Assembly (NCBI GenBank): GCA_002305165.1
Contig: DBQI01000061.1
Span: forward strand, 6,019 to 70,018
Direction of reading: 5' to 3'
Origin: Armatimonadetes bacterium UBA1398
GTDB taxonomy: Bacteria > Armatimonadota > Zipacnadia > UBA1398
DNA: 64,000 nucleotides
Under the pieces are notes generated by a model that saw only the letters and a program-made list of their open reading frames with translations, had not been told where the DNA came from and ran no database searches. Position numbers and translations under genes: made by a program. Below, one piece after another: positions 32,892-42,273 of this stretch (its first letter is position 1; each line of letters opens with the position of its first letter).

Positions 32892-35117
32892 ATGCGTCAT
32901 TGCAGCCGTAAGGCTCTCCCGCTATTCATCGTAGGGATGTGGTGTTTCATGGCCCCGAGTTCGCTCGCGCTCGACGCTGTCGACTTCGCCTACTCATTCG
33001 CTACGCCCCACCGAGTCACCATCGGCCGGCCAGAGAACAGCGACCGAACTCTCCTCGACCTCCAACCAGGCAACCTTCGGATGTCTTGGACCTACGAAGA
33101 CCTCACCACCTATCCCATCGGATCATTCAAGACGCCTCCCACCGCGTGGAACGTGACTCTGACGCCGCAGATCGATGGCGAGCCGTTCCCTCAGAGCAGC
33201 TGGACCCGCCTCGAGGGCAGCCTCCCGTCGGTTGCCAATCGGTACGAGGATCCCCGCGGTGAAGCAACGTTGACCGCCCTGGGTGGCATCACGGCAGCCC
33301 TGGTTCGCGTCGACTTCGAGAACGCCGACACGGAACCTCACCGCTTCGTCCTGCGGTGCGAGGCCGGCAGCTGGGCGGAGAACCGCGCCTGGTGTGACCC
33401 CGACCGATGGCCGGGCGACAGCCTCGTCTGCGGCTGGAACGAGCGAGCGGACAGGCTCATGCTCCTCGGCGTGGGCGCTCAGACGTACTCCATGCGAGAG
33501 GACCGCCGATCCGAGGGTCCCAAGACGCTCACCATGGTCTGGGACCTCGCGCCCGGCGAGCGAGCCGAAGGCTGGCTCGTCCGCCCCTACCGCGCCGTCC
33601 TTGACGACATGCCCGCACTCCAAGAGCACCCCTGGGACGAGGAGTTCGACGCCGGCCGCCGCGAGTGGCGCTCTCTGCTTCGCCGCGCCGACCGGTACAT
33701 GGTTCCCGACGAGGGCGTCCGTAGCGCGTTTCTGGCCTGCTTCGCGGACCTCTGGATAATGCGCGAGCCGATCGCGGGTGGCTACATCGGCTGCGTGCCG
33801 GGGACTGAGGTCTACCGCGCGACAAACTCGGCCGAGGGCGCCATCCTCGCCATCGCCCTCGACCAGGCTGGCTTCCACGAGGATGCGGCGCGCGGACTCC
33901 AGGTCAACATCGACATGCAAGGTTCCGACGGGGATTGGTCCGATCCCGAAGGATGGGCTCACACCTTCTGGGCCGCCTCGGGCTTCAAGGCCTACGCCTT
34001 GGCGGAGCACGTCGCCATCACGGGGGACTTAGGCTACCTGCGCCGCGTCTACCCGAACCTCTCGGCCGCTGCCCGTTGTCATGATCGCGACCGTCAGCGG
34101 ACACGCGGACTCGACGCGCCGGGTGAGCGTCCCCTTACCTACGGCCTGCTCCCGCGCGGCTTCGGCGATTGCGGCCTGCTCGATGATGGCGACACCTACG
34201 GGGTGTTCCTCCCCCACAACATCTGGGCGGTCTACTGTGACCGCGTCGCATGGGAGGCCGCGGAGGCGCTCGGTGAGACGACGGATACGGCGGAACTGCG
34301 GCGCATCTACGAGACCGCCCATTCGGATCTGCTCCAGGCGCTGGACCGGGGCGCCATTGCGGAGGACGACATCCGCTGGATCCCTGGTGTGCCAGGCAAG
34401 ACAAGCGGCTCGCGTTGGGGCGCCCTGAATGCCCTCGCCCCCTGCCGCATCCTGGACCCGGACCACGAGCTGATCGATGGCACCATCCGCAAGCTCGAGT
34501 CTCAGCTCAGTGAGGGTGGCCTCCCGCTGAACACTGGCTGGCTCGAGAACGGCCTATGGGTCGCCATCGCCCTCGATAACCTCGCGGAATGCCACTTGCT
34601 GCGTGGCGACGGGGATTTCGCGGCCCGCTATCTCCTGGCTACCCTCAACCATGCGACGCCGCTCGTCACCTGGTGCGAGGAGCGCACCCCAGAGCCCGGA
34701 GCGACCCACTGCACGGGCGATAGGCAGCACCTCTGGACCCCCGTATCCGTCGTGCGGGCCATGCGGGACATGATGGTCCTCGAACGCGAGGGCGGCCTGG
34801 ACCTCGCATTGGGCATCCCCCGAGAGTGGCTCGCCACCGGCGGCCGCGTGGGAGTGACGGAGGCGCCGACCCACTATGGACCGGTGTCCTACCAGATGCG
34901 CTACGATCGCGAGACGGGCCTGCTGCGAGGCAGTGTGCGGTTCCCCAGCAGGGCTGAGCCGTCCAGCGTGACGCTGCACCTCAGACTGCCGGAGGGGTGG
35001 GACGTGGCGGACCTGGCCGGCGCCTCTGGTCCGGAGCCCGTCATCGAGAACGGCGCGATGCGATGGAGCGATACCCAGGGCGTCGCCGACTTCACCGTCA
35101 GGGTCAATGAGGGCTGA
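32892..35117 (+). CDS. Secreted six-hairpin (alpha/alpha)6 glycosidase-like protein
   Basis: 741 residues from the ATG at 32892, preceded by GAGAGGAG. The signal peptide ends PSSLALD. A beta-sandwich N-terminal part (about 30-260) precedes an (alpha/alpha)6 toroid (about 270-640), seen from repeated helix pairs such as YRATNSAEGAILAIALDQAGF and THFW-type motifs (GWAHTFWAASGFKAYALAEH), then a C-terminal beta domain. The architecture is that of six-hairpin glycoside hydrolases (GH63, GH78, GH127 type); the exact family and substrate are not clear. Acidic residues in DGDWSDPEGWAH and WLENGLWVAIAL could be catalytic. Confidence 0.75.
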   Translation: MRHCSRKALPLFIVGMWCFMAPSSLALDAVDFAYSFATPHRVTIGRPENSDRTLLDLQPGNLRMSWTYEDLTTYPIGSFKTPPTAWNVTLTPQIDGEPFPQSSWTRLEGSLPSVANRYEDPRGEATLTALGGITAALVRVDFENADTEPHRFVLRCEAGSWAENRAWCDPDRWPGDSLVCGWNERADRLMLLGVGAQTYSMREDRRSEGPKTLTMVWDLAPGERAEGWLVRPYRAVLDDMPALQEHPWDEEFDAGRREWRSLLRRADRYMVPDEGVRSAFLACFADLWIMREPIAGGYIGCVPGTEVYRATNSAEGAILAIALDQAGFHEDAARGLQVNIDMQGSDGDWSDPEGWAHTFWAASGFKAYALAEHVAITGDLGYLRRVYPNLSAAARCHDRDRQRTRGLDAPGERPLTYGLLPRGFGDCGLLDDGDTYGVFLPHNIWAVYCDRVAWEAAEALGETTDTAELRRIYETAHSDLLQALDRGAIAEDDIRWIPGVPGKTSGSRWGALNALAPCRILDPDHELIDGTIRKLESQLSEGGLPLNTGWLENGLWVAIALDNLAECHLLRGDGDFAARYLLATLNHATPLVTWCEERTPEPGATHCTGDRQHLWTPVSVVRAMRDMMVLEREGGLDLALGIPREWLATGGRVGVTEAPTHYGPVSYQMRYDRETGLLRGSVRFPSRAEPSSVTLHLRLPEGWDVADLAGASGPEPVIENGAMRWSDTQGVADFTVRVNEG

Positions 35118-35187
35118 GGGCGCGCCAGTACCATCCATGCACTGGGTGTGTGAGAGGACGCCGACCGCTGTTACCGGCTCTACAAGG

Positions 35188-35211
35188 CCGGTGAGCCGTG
35201 CCGCTCACCGG
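35188..35211. terminator. Hairpin between the convergent glycosidase and queA
   Basis: CCGGTGAGC (35188-35196) and its exact complement (35203-35211) with a 6-nt loop, placed between two convergent genes. A second stem ACCGGC/GCCGGT overlaps its left arm. No T-run. Confidence 0.4.
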
Positions 35212-35269
35212 AGGGGTATCAAGCGCCTCGTCACCTGGAACGAGGTCGGCAGCGCCGGGATGCGGGCCG

Positions 35270-36400
35270 TCAACCGGCAGATGGGCTACGTTCACCGGAT
35301 GCACGAGATGCAGATGCTCCTGGGCTACGACGGTCCGAGTGAATGAGCATCGCGTCACCGTAGGAGAAGAAGCGGTACCCCTCGGCCACGGCCTCGCGGT
35401 AGGCGGCGAGCACCCGGCGCCTGCCGGCGAGCGCCGACACCATCACGAGCAACGATGACCGCGGCAGGTGGAAGTTGGTGAGCAGCGCGTCGATCGCGCG
35501 GAACTGGTAGCCTGGCCGGATGAAGAGATCCGTCTCGCCCTCTGCCGCAGCTATGCTGCCGTCAGCCGATGCCACGGACTCCAGCACCCTCACCGAGGTC
35601 GTCCCCACCGCGACGACCCGACCGCCCGCACCACGCGCGGCGTTGATGGCGGCAGCGGCCGCCCCATCCACCCGGTAGCGTTCCGAGTGCATGCGATGCT
35701 CATCGATCCGTTCCGTCGAGATGGGGCGGAAGGTTCCGATGCCCACCTCAAGGATGACCTTCGCCAGGGTCACGCCTCTGGTCGTGAGCCGCTCCAGGAT
35801 CTCTTCCGTGACGTGCAGCCCCGCCGTCGGGGCCGCCACCGATCCCGGCACGGAGGCGTAGACCGTCTGATAGCGATCCTTGTCCTCCTCATCGTCCGGC
35901 CGCTGGATGTAGGGGGGCAGCGGGACATGGCCTACAGCCTGCAGCGCCTCCTCAAGGGGGATCGACGCCTCCACCCGCACCCGTTTGGCCCCAGGCTCCT
36001 CCAGGTCTCCCAGGAACTCCACCTCGATCCACGGGGCCGCGCCGAACCGAACTCGCCGGCCGGGGCGCCCCTTGCTCGCCGGCCGAGCCAAGCACTCCCA
36101 GACAGCCGAATCCTCGGCACTCGGGCGTAGCAGGAGCACCTCCACTCGACCACCGGTGTCGAGGGCGCCCAAGAGGCGCGCCGCCAGGACGCGGCTTTCG
36201 TTCACCACTAGGCAGTCTCCGGGCGCCAGGAGGTCCACGATGTCGCCGAAGCGCCGGTGTGATATCGCTCCCGTGCATCGATCCAGCACGAGCAGGCGGG
36301 AATCACCTCGGTGCGCCGTCGGGCGTTGCGCGATCTGAGATGGCGGCAGCGCGTAGTCGTATTGATCCAGGTGTAGGTCGAGGTCCTCGGGGACGGACAT
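35270..36400 (-). CDS. queA: tRNA preQ1(34) S-adenosylmethionine ribosyltransferase-isomerase
   Basis: 376 residues from the ATG at 36400 with GGAAGG before it. The N-terminus YDYALPPSQIAQRPTAHRGDSRLL, the motifs NESRVLAARLLG, SVAAPTAGLHVTEE, VGTTSVRVLESVA, NFHLPRSSLLVMVSALAG and FSYGDAMLI identify QueA. It transfers the ribose of SAM to preQ1 in tRNA, making epoxyqueuosine. The C-terminus has an extra 24 or so Ser/Arg-rich residues beyond the normal end. No other queuosine gene is in the window. Confidence 0.96.
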   Translation of the reverse strand: MSVPEDLDLHLDQYDYALPPSQIAQRPTAHRGDSRLLVLDRCTGAISHRRFGDIVDLLAPGDCLVVNESRVLAARLLGALDTGGRVEVLLLRPSAEDSAVWECLARPASKGRPGRRVRFGAAPWIEVEFLGDLEEPGAKRVRVEASIPLEEALQAVGHVPLPPYIQRPDDEEDKDRYQTVYASVPGSVAAPTAGLHVTEEILERLTTRGVTLAKVILEVGIGTFRPISTERIDEHRMHSERYRVDGAAAAAINAARGAGGRVVAVGTTSVRVLESVASADGSIAAAEGETDLFIRPGYQFRAIDALLTNFHLPRSSLLVMVSALAGRRRVLAAYREAVAEGYRFFSYGDAMLIHSDRRSPGASASRASGERSPSAG

Positions 36401-36490
36401 CAGGATCCTTCCGGCGCAGACCGGCGCTCGGGTAGAATGTTGGGCCGAGCCGCCCGTATGATGCCATATGGCCTGGAGAAGAGGCCCTCT

Positions 36491-37048
36491 GTGTCCGCCC
36501 AGCCCGGGAAGAAGACCCATCTGACCGCATGCGCGATCTTGCCACCCGAGGAGGTATGGGAGCCACTGCAGCGCGTCCGACGGCTTCACGACCCCCACGT
36601 GCGGCGCTGGATGCCGCACATCAACCTGCTCTACCCCTTCGTGGCGCTCCCGCGGCTGGATGAGGCGACTCGTGAGGTGGCGGAGGCCCTGATCCCCCAT
36701 CGCCCCTTCGCCGTTGAGCTCTCACGCTTCGGCTTCTTCACCCACCGTAAGGGCCGCATCACTCTCTGGGTCGAGCCCGATCCCGTTCCACCGATCTCTC
36801 GACTGCACGCAAGCCTTTTCGAGCGGTTTCCCGAGTGCGATGACACTGCGCGCCAGCAGGGAGGCTTTACGCCTCACCTATCCCTGGGGGTCTTTCTCCA
36901 ACGCAGCCAGGCGCGCATCGCACGAGACGAGATTGAGGCGAGTTGGGCCGCCCTTTCCTTCGAGGTGACCCACGTCAGCCTCCTGGCGAGGTCCGGGTAC
37001 GAGAAAGACCCTTTCGAAGTGGTTGCCTCGTTGCCGCTCGGAGGCTAG
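36491..37048 (+). CDS. 2H phosphoesterase (2'-5' RNA ligase-like)
   Basis: 185 residues from a GTG at 36491, 6 nt after GAGAAGAGG; in-frame ATGs at 36458 and 36461 are alternatives. Two H-x-[ST/N]-like catalytic motifs are seen in MPHINLLYPF and TPHLSLGVF, in a duplicated fold of about 180 residues. The family cleaves cyclic phosphodiesters or 2'-5' linkages. The first motif reads His-Ile-Asn rather than His-x-Ser/Thr, as in several bacterial relatives. It is divergent from queA. The substrate is not known. Confidence 0.75.
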   Translation: MSAQPGKKTHLTACAILPPEEVWEPLQRVRRLHDPHVRRWMPHINLLYPFVALPRLDEATREVAEALIPHRPFAVELSRFGFFTHRKGRITLWVEPDPVPPISRLHASLFERFPECDDTARQQGGFTPHLSLGVFLQRSQARIARDEIEASWAALSFEVTHVSLLARSGYEKDPFEVVASLPLGG

Positions 37049-37285
37049 GCGCAGGCTAAACGGAGGTCCGTAGTCGTGTGGATCACTGCGCAACTGGCCG
37101 CGGTGGCGGGCCCGTTCCCTCGGCTAATGTGGCCAGAAGCGCCTCTCTGATGTTCACGGGCGTATCGCCCTCCGCTTCGGGCGCCCACGGCTTTCCATCG
37201 CGGTTGGTTGCCCTCTCCTGCAGGACCTTGCCCTCCCTCGGACGTAGCCTAGGGGCACTTACGTGCAGCCTCAGGAGGCCCACCT

Positions 37286-39229
37286 ATGCGCCGGTACCAC
37301 ATCATGCTCAGCGTCACCGCTCTCGCCCTACTCGCCTCATCCTCCACCGCCCAGGGCTTCCGCCAGATCGACCTGGATGTCCTACAGGACAAGATGCGTG
37401 GAGCCTGGGCCGGGCAGATGATCGGCGTCAGCTACGGCGCCCCATACGAGTTCCACTACCAGGGCTCCATCATGGAGGACCCCATACGCGCCTGGGAGCC
37501 CGGCTTCGTCGACAACTCCATCCACCAGGATGATCTCTACGTGGAGATGACTTTCCTTCGTGCCCTGGAGGTCCACGGGCTGGACATCACGTACGAGCAG
37601 GCGGGTCAGGCATTCGCTGATTCCCAGTACGGCCTGTGGCATGCGAACTACTACGGTCGTGAGAACTGTCGGAATGGGATCATGCCACCCCTCTCCGGGG
37701 ATCCGTTCCACAACGCGCACTTCGACGACATCGACTACCAGATCGAGGCCGACTTTGGAGGCATCATCTGCCCCGGCATGCCCCTCGCCTCGAACCGTAT
37801 CTCCGATGTGTTCGGCCACGTCATGAACTACGGCGACGGAGTCTACGGCGGCATGTGGGTCGCGGCCATGTACGCCGAGGCCTACTTCGAGAGTGATGTC
37901 GAGACGGTCGTCCGACGGGCCTTGCTTGCCATACCCGCCGAGAGCACCTACGCGATGCTCATCCAGGATGTTCTCGACTTCCACGCGAAGGAGCCCGATG
38001 ACTGGCGCGCCTGCTGGCAGATGCTCGAGGACAAGTGGGGCCACGTGGATCTGTGTCCCGAGGGTCGAGGAGCGCCCTTCAACATCGACGCGAAGCTCAA
38101 CGGCGGGTACATCGCCATGGGCCTGCTCTACGGGGATGGTGACTGGGAGGAGACACTGATCGTGTCCACCCGTTGCGGCCAGGACAACGATTGTAACCCA
38201 TCGAACGCTGCAGGTGTGCTCGGGTGCATCCTGGGTTACGAGGGTATCCCCGAGATCTACCGCCGGAGCATCCCCAGCATCGCCGAGGAGAAGTTCAGCC
38301 ATACCGACTACAGCTTCAATAGCCTCACCGATGTCTGCACCAGGTTGGCTCGCGACGTCCTTCTGCGCGAGGGCGGCCGCGTCCGGCAGCGGGGCGACCG
38401 CGAGGTCTGGTTCGTCCCGCACCAAGCTCCCCAGGCCCCGGTCGAGATCGAGCAGTACATCGCCGCGGATGTGTACGCCGGTCTCACCGTCACCTTCGCC
38501 AATGGTCGGGCGCTCCTGGAGTGGCAGCCCGTTCCCTTCGCGCGTCGGTATGCCATTCTCAAGAGGAAAGCCGGTCAGGGCGGTTGGCTCCGCGTGGGCA
38601 GCACCACGGGCAGGTCCTGGGTGGACACGAAGGTGGAGCCAGGGGTGCGGTACGAGTATGCCCTCAGTGCTGACCTGACCGTGCGCGGGGAACCCACCAC
38701 CTCTGCCGTCACGGGCGCGCTGATCTCTCCCGACCCCATCGACACCCCGCGGGGCGTCAATCTCGGCCTGATGGAGGGAGCCTGGGCGGACGCCCTGGTC
38801 ACCGTGCCGAGGGGCAGCGGGCTCAAAGACATCGAGGCCATCCGCAACGGCGTCCGAGAAGAGAACTACGACAGTTTCACGGGGGCGATCCTCCACGAGG
38901 ATGACTGGTATGCCATCCGCTTCGCCGCTACGGTTGAGGCCAACCGAGTGGTCTACACCGAGGGCAAGAGCTTCGACAACGGCGGCTGGTGGCTTACCCT
39001 TGGCCTGGAGTACCTGGACGCGCGGACGATGAAGTGGCAGCCCGTGCCAGGAGCCGGGATGTCGCCCGCCTACGACTACAGAGACACCATGGAGGGGCGC
39101 GAGCCGTACACTGCGTTCACCTTCGAGTTCCCCACCCTCTCAGCCGCAGGGTTTCGCATCATTGGCCGCGCCGGCGGAGTGAGGACATTCACCTCCATCG
39201 GCGAGTTGGAGGTGTACCTAGACCCATAG
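37286..39229 (+). CDS. Secreted ADP-ribosylglycohydrolase-fold protein with Fn3 and discoidin-like domains
   Basis: 647 residues with a signal peptide ending STAQG. Residues about 30-340 form the all-helical ADP-ribosylglycohydrolase fold: GAWAGQMIGVSYGAPYEF for the canonical GxxxGDxxGxxxE region, IHQDDLYVEMTF for the DDT site, and GQDNDCNPSNAAGVLGCILG for the DTD site. These would bind two metals, although sequence details differ from DraG. A Fn3-like domain (about 395-475) and a discoidin-like C-terminus follow. Export makes action on cellular ADP-ribose unlikely; a glycoside or nucleoside substrate outside the cytosol is more probable. Confidence 0.82.
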   Translation: MRRYHIMLSVTALALLASSSTAQGFRQIDLDVLQDKMRGAWAGQMIGVSYGAPYEFHYQGSIMEDPIRAWEPGFVDNSIHQDDLYVEMTFLRALEVHGLDITYEQAGQAFADSQYGLWHANYYGRENCRNGIMPPLSGDPFHNAHFDDIDYQIEADFGGIICPGMPLASNRISDVFGHVMNYGDGVYGGMWVAAMYAEAYFESDVETVVRRALLAIPAESTYAMLIQDVLDFHAKEPDDWRACWQMLEDKWGHVDLCPEGRGAPFNIDAKLNGGYIAMGLLYGDGDWEETLIVSTRCGQDNDCNPSNAAGVLGCILGYEGIPEIYRRSIPSIAEEKFSHTDYSFNSLTDVCTRLARDVLLREGGRVRQRGDREVWFVPHQAPQAPVEIEQYIAADVYAGLTVTFANGRALLEWQPVPFARRYAILKRKAGQGGWLRVGSTTGRSWVDTKVEPGVRYEYALSADLTVRGEPTTSAVTGALISPDPIDTPRGVNLGLMEGAWADALVTVPRGSGLKDIEAIRNGVREENYDSFTGAILHEDDWYAIRFAATVEANRVVYTEGKSFDNGGWWLTLGLEYLDARTMKWQPVPGAGMSPAYDYRDTMEGREPYTAFTFEFPTLSAAGFRIIGRAGGVRTFTSIGELEVYLDP

Positions 39230-39280
39230 GCAATCGGCGCCTTCGCAGGGCTCGTGGCAGTGGCGCGGAATGGGCTGCAT

Positions 39281-39886
39281 ATGAGCTACCAGGACCCCTC
39301 AACCTGGGATGAGCGGTACAGGAGCGGCGAGCACGAGGGCCGCTGGCATCGCAAGTACCCCTCCCGCGAGCTCTGCACCGTTGTGGCGGCGGGGCTTGTG
39401 CCTGCCGGTGGGCGAGTGCTCGACATTGGCTGCGGCGCCGGCACCGAGGCCATCTACCTCGCTCAGTGCGGCTTCCGCGTGACCGCCATCGACTTCAGCG
39501 CGTCGGCCATCGACATCGCCGGTGAGCGCGCCAGAGAGGCCGACGTGCGAGTGGAGTGGCACACAGCGAGCGCCCTCGACCTGCCCGTGGCGGACCGTTC
39601 CATCGACTTCTGCTTCGACCGCGGCTGCTTCCACCATGTGACTCAGCCTGACAGGCCCCGCTACGCTTCCGAGATCGCGCGCGTGTTACGCACCGGCGGG
39701 CGGTTGTTTCTGCGGGGTTACGATCCAGGCGATGTGCCGACGACCAACATCGTGCCTGTCACTCAGGATGCAATCGATCGGGCTTTCGACCCGATCCGAT
39801 TCGCCCGGGGCCGCGTGGAGGTCTTGGTCCCACCCGAACCCGAAGATCCCAACACCTTCGTTGGGGTGTTCCTTACGCGGCTCTAG
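39281..39886 (+). CDS. Class I SAM-dependent methyltransferase
   Basis: 201 residues from the ATG at 39281; a GTG at 39254 is an alternative. The SAM-binding motif I is VLDIGCGAGTEAIYL, followed by the acidic VTAIDFSASAIDIA strand and SIDFCFDRGCFHHV. This is the small Methyltransf_25/TPMT-like fold and may act on a small molecule. The context (between a secreted glycohydrolase-like gene and a sugar isomerase gene) does not reveal its target. Confidence 0.85.
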   Translation: MSYQDPSTWDERYRSGEHEGRWHRKYPSRELCTVVAAGLVPAGGRVLDIGCGAGTEAIYLAQCGFRVTAIDFSASAIDIAGERAREADVRVEWHTASALDLPVADRSIDFCFDRGCFHHVTQPDRPRYASEIARVLRTGGRLFLRGYDPGDVPTTNIVPVTQDAIDRAFDPIRFARGRVEVLVPPEPEDPNTFVGVFLTRL

Positions 39887-39940
39887 CCGCCAAGTGTGCG
39901 AGACGACCTAGCGACAACAGCCAGGGAGGCGACATTGAAC

Positions 39941-40750
39941 ATGAAGGTAGGAGTAACAGGGCTATGCACACCACGCGAGTGGAGCTTCGCTGAGACCCTC
40001 GATAGGATCAAGAGCTTCGGCTATGACGCCTTCGAGCCGATCATCACCGATGAGGGCGAGATCACCATCAACACCCCGGAGGCCGAGCTCCGCGCTCTGG
40101 CCGCTTTGGCCGCCGAGAAGGGGATCACCCTCACTTCGACCTGCCCCGCCATCGGTTCCTTCCGCATGAACGTGCTCTCGGACGATGAGGCTGTCCGCGC
40201 CGAGAGCGTCGAGATGACCCGCAAGCTCCTCAAGACCTCGGCCGGCCTGGGGTGCGACGCGATGCTGCATACACTCTGCTTTCCGTTGCCACCAGACCTC
40301 TACTATGACGTGGCATTCGCGCAGGGCGTGAAGTCCCTGAAGGAGCTGGCCCCCTACTGCAAGGAGGTCGGCTGCCGCATCGCCGTCGAGTATGTCTGGA
40401 ACAAGTTTCTCAATGGGCCGATGGAGATGCGCGACTTCATCGATGCAGTGGGAAGCGACCAAGTCGGCTTCTACTTCGACCCAGGCAACATGCGCGTCCA
40501 CAGCTACAGCCACCACTGGGTCCGCATCCTCGGCAAGCGGATCTTCAAAGTCCACATGAAGGACTTCAAGCACGAGAACTGGGCGACCACCACATTCCCA
40601 GGGCTTCTCGAGGGTGATGTGGACTTCGATGCCGTGATGCGTGAGCTGCGAGCGATCGGTTTCGACGGCGCCCTCGTCTCCGAGGTGGACCCCGGTGCGC
40701 AGCCCTTTGAGAAGACGGCGGCGCTGATACGGCAGATCGCCGGTATCTAA
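39941..40750 (+). CDS. Sugar phosphate isomerase/epimerase (AP endonuclease 2-like TIM barrel)
   Basis: 269 residues from an ATG at 39941 with GGGAGG 11 nt upstream. The barrel pattern is typical: MKVGVTGLCTPREWSFAETL, GYDAFEPIITDEG, YVWNKFLNGPM, GFYFDPGNMRVHS, FKVHMKDF and GALVSEVDPG, giving metal ligands Glu, Asp, His and Glu. Relatives isomerise ketoses, hydroxypyruvate or inosose. The GH4 glycosidase follows by 57 bp, so they may act in one sugar pathway. Confidence 0.87.
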   Translation: MKVGVTGLCTPREWSFAETLDRIKSFGYDAFEPIITDEGEITINTPEAELRALAALAAEKGITLTSTCPAIGSFRMNVLSDDEAVRAESVEMTRKLLKTSAGLGCDAMLHTLCFPLPPDLYYDVAFAQGVKSLKELAPYCKEVGCRIAVEYVWNKFLNGPMEMRDFIDAVGSDQVGFYFDPGNMRVHSYSHHWVRILGKRIFKVHMKDFKHENWATTTFPGLLEGDVDFDAVMRELRAIGFDGALVSEVDPGAQPFEKTAALIRQIAGI

Positions 40751-40807
40751 CACTCCCTTCGGCCGCCCCGGAGCCGCCGACGGGACTCATCTGGAGGTGC
40801 ACAGCAC

Positions 40808-42241
40808 ATGGCCAAGGTTGCGCTGATCGGTGCGGGAAGCATCGTCTTCACGAAGACGCTCATGAACGACCTACTCAACACCCCGGCCCTCGCCGGTAGC
40901 CACTACTGCCTGATGAGCCGTACCATGCCGAAGCTAGAGCGCATGGAGGGCTTTCTGAACCGCGTCATCGACGCGAACGGTCTGGATGCCACGGTCTCCC
41001 GGACCCTCGACCTCGAGGAGGCGGTTACGGACGCCGACTACGTCATCGTGATGATCCAGGTCGGCGGCATGGACGCCTTCGGCGTGGACTACGAGGTGCC
41101 GCTGAAGTATGGCGTCGACCAGTGCATCGGCGACACCCTGGGGCCGGGTGGCATCTTCCGCGCTCTGCGGACCATTCCGCCGGTTGTCGACATCGCTCAG
41201 ACCATGGAGCGCGTGGCCCCTGGGGCTCGGCTGCTCAACTACGCGAACCCGATGGCACCCGTCTGCTGGGCCATCGGCCAGGAATCGGACGTCGAGTTCG
41301 TGGGCCTCTGCCACGGCGTCCAGACCACCACGGACCTCATCGCGGGTTACGTAGGCGCCGCCAAGAGCGAGCTCGACTGCTTCGTAGCCGGCATCAACCA
41401 CATGGGCTGGTTCCTCAAGATCGAGCGTAACGGCGAGGACCTCTATCCCCTGTTCCGTGCCAACTGCGAGCGGCCCGAGTACTACGTCAATGAGAAGGTG
41501 CGCATCGAGGTCATGCGGCACTTCGGGTACTTCATGACCGAGAGCACGGGGCACCTCTCCGAGTACCTGCCTTGGTTCCGCAGCAGCGACCGAGCCCTGG
41601 CCGCCTACTGCGACGAACCCGGCTTCGGCGGCGCATCCGGCGCCTACTACAAGTGGGGCAGGGCCGTGGCCGAGAAGTTCGAGCGCATCGATCCGCTGGC
41701 GTTCGAGACGACGGAGCTGCAGCACCGTTCCGCAGAGTACTGCAGCTACATCATCGAAGCTCTGGAATCAGACCAGGTCTTCCGGCTCAACGGGAACGTC
41801 CGCAACGACTACCTGATCACGAATCTGCCCGACGGCTGCTGCGTCGAAGTGCCGATGTACGTGGACCGATCGGGCATGCACCCCATCCACGTTGGCGCGC
41901 TCCCGCCGCAACTCGCGGCCCTGAATCTCACCAACGTCAACGTCCAGGGGCTTGCCGTGGAGGCGGCTTTGACGGGCGATCCGGAGCTCGTCATGAACGC
42001 CGTCGCTCTCGACCCGCTGACCTCCGCCTGCCTGACGCTCAGGGAAGCGCGTGAGATGACGGCTGAGATGCTCGAAGCCTCCCGTCAGTGGCTACCTCAG
42101 TTCGAGGGCCGCACCTTGAGGCCCGTGCCCATGATCAGCGTTCCGTCCGACGTCGCTCGGGCCGATGTGCCTGTCGATCCCGCCCTCGTCATCGGCCAGC
42201 GCTTCGTTGACCTGATGGAGATGGGCGACGAGGAGCAGTAG
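40808..42241 (+). CDS. Glycoside hydrolase family 4 (alpha-galactosidase-like)
   Basis: 477 residues. The NAD-binding start VALIGAGSIVFTKTLMNDLL, NYANPMAPVCWA, the metal-binding cysteine/histidine GLCHGVQTT and the GINHMGWFLK motif identify GH4, closest in wording to MelA-type enzymes. These use NAD+ and Mn2+ and an elimination mechanism with a transient 3-keto sugar. Substrate (alpha-galactoside, glucuronide or other) is uncertain. No signal peptide, so it acts on imported oligosaccharide; SD GGAGGTGCA is present. Confidence 0.92.
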   Translation: MAKVALIGAGSIVFTKTLMNDLLNTPALAGSHYCLMSRTMPKLERMEGFLNRVIDANGLDATVSRTLDLEEAVTDADYVIVMIQVGGMDAFGVDYEVPLKYGVDQCIGDTLGPGGIFRALRTIPPVVDIAQTMERVAPGARLLNYANPMAPVCWAIGQESDVEFVGLCHGVQTTTDLIAGYVGAAKSELDCFVAGINHMGWFLKIERNGEDLYPLFRANCERPEYYVNEKVRIEVMRHFGYFMTESTGHLSEYLPWFRSSDRALAAYCDEPGFGGASGAYYKWGRAVAEKFERIDPLAFETTELQHRSAEYCSYIIEALESDQVFRLNGNVRNDYLITNLPDGCCVEVPMYVDRSGMHPIHVGALPPQLAALNLTNVNVQGLAVEAALTGDPELVMNAVALDPLTSACLTLREAREMTAEMLEASRQWLPQFEGRTLRPVPMISVPSDVARADVPVDPALVIGQRFVDLMEMGDEEQ

Positions 42242-42273
42242 GGCAACCATCCCTCGTGGGGGAGGCGAGGCCG

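Noticed and set aside
37083..37283. 66-codon minus-strand frame in the gap before the secreted ADP-ribosylglycohydrolase-like gene
   Set aside because: Part of it reads like protein, but the GTG start has no ribosome site and no family is recognisable; evidence too thin.
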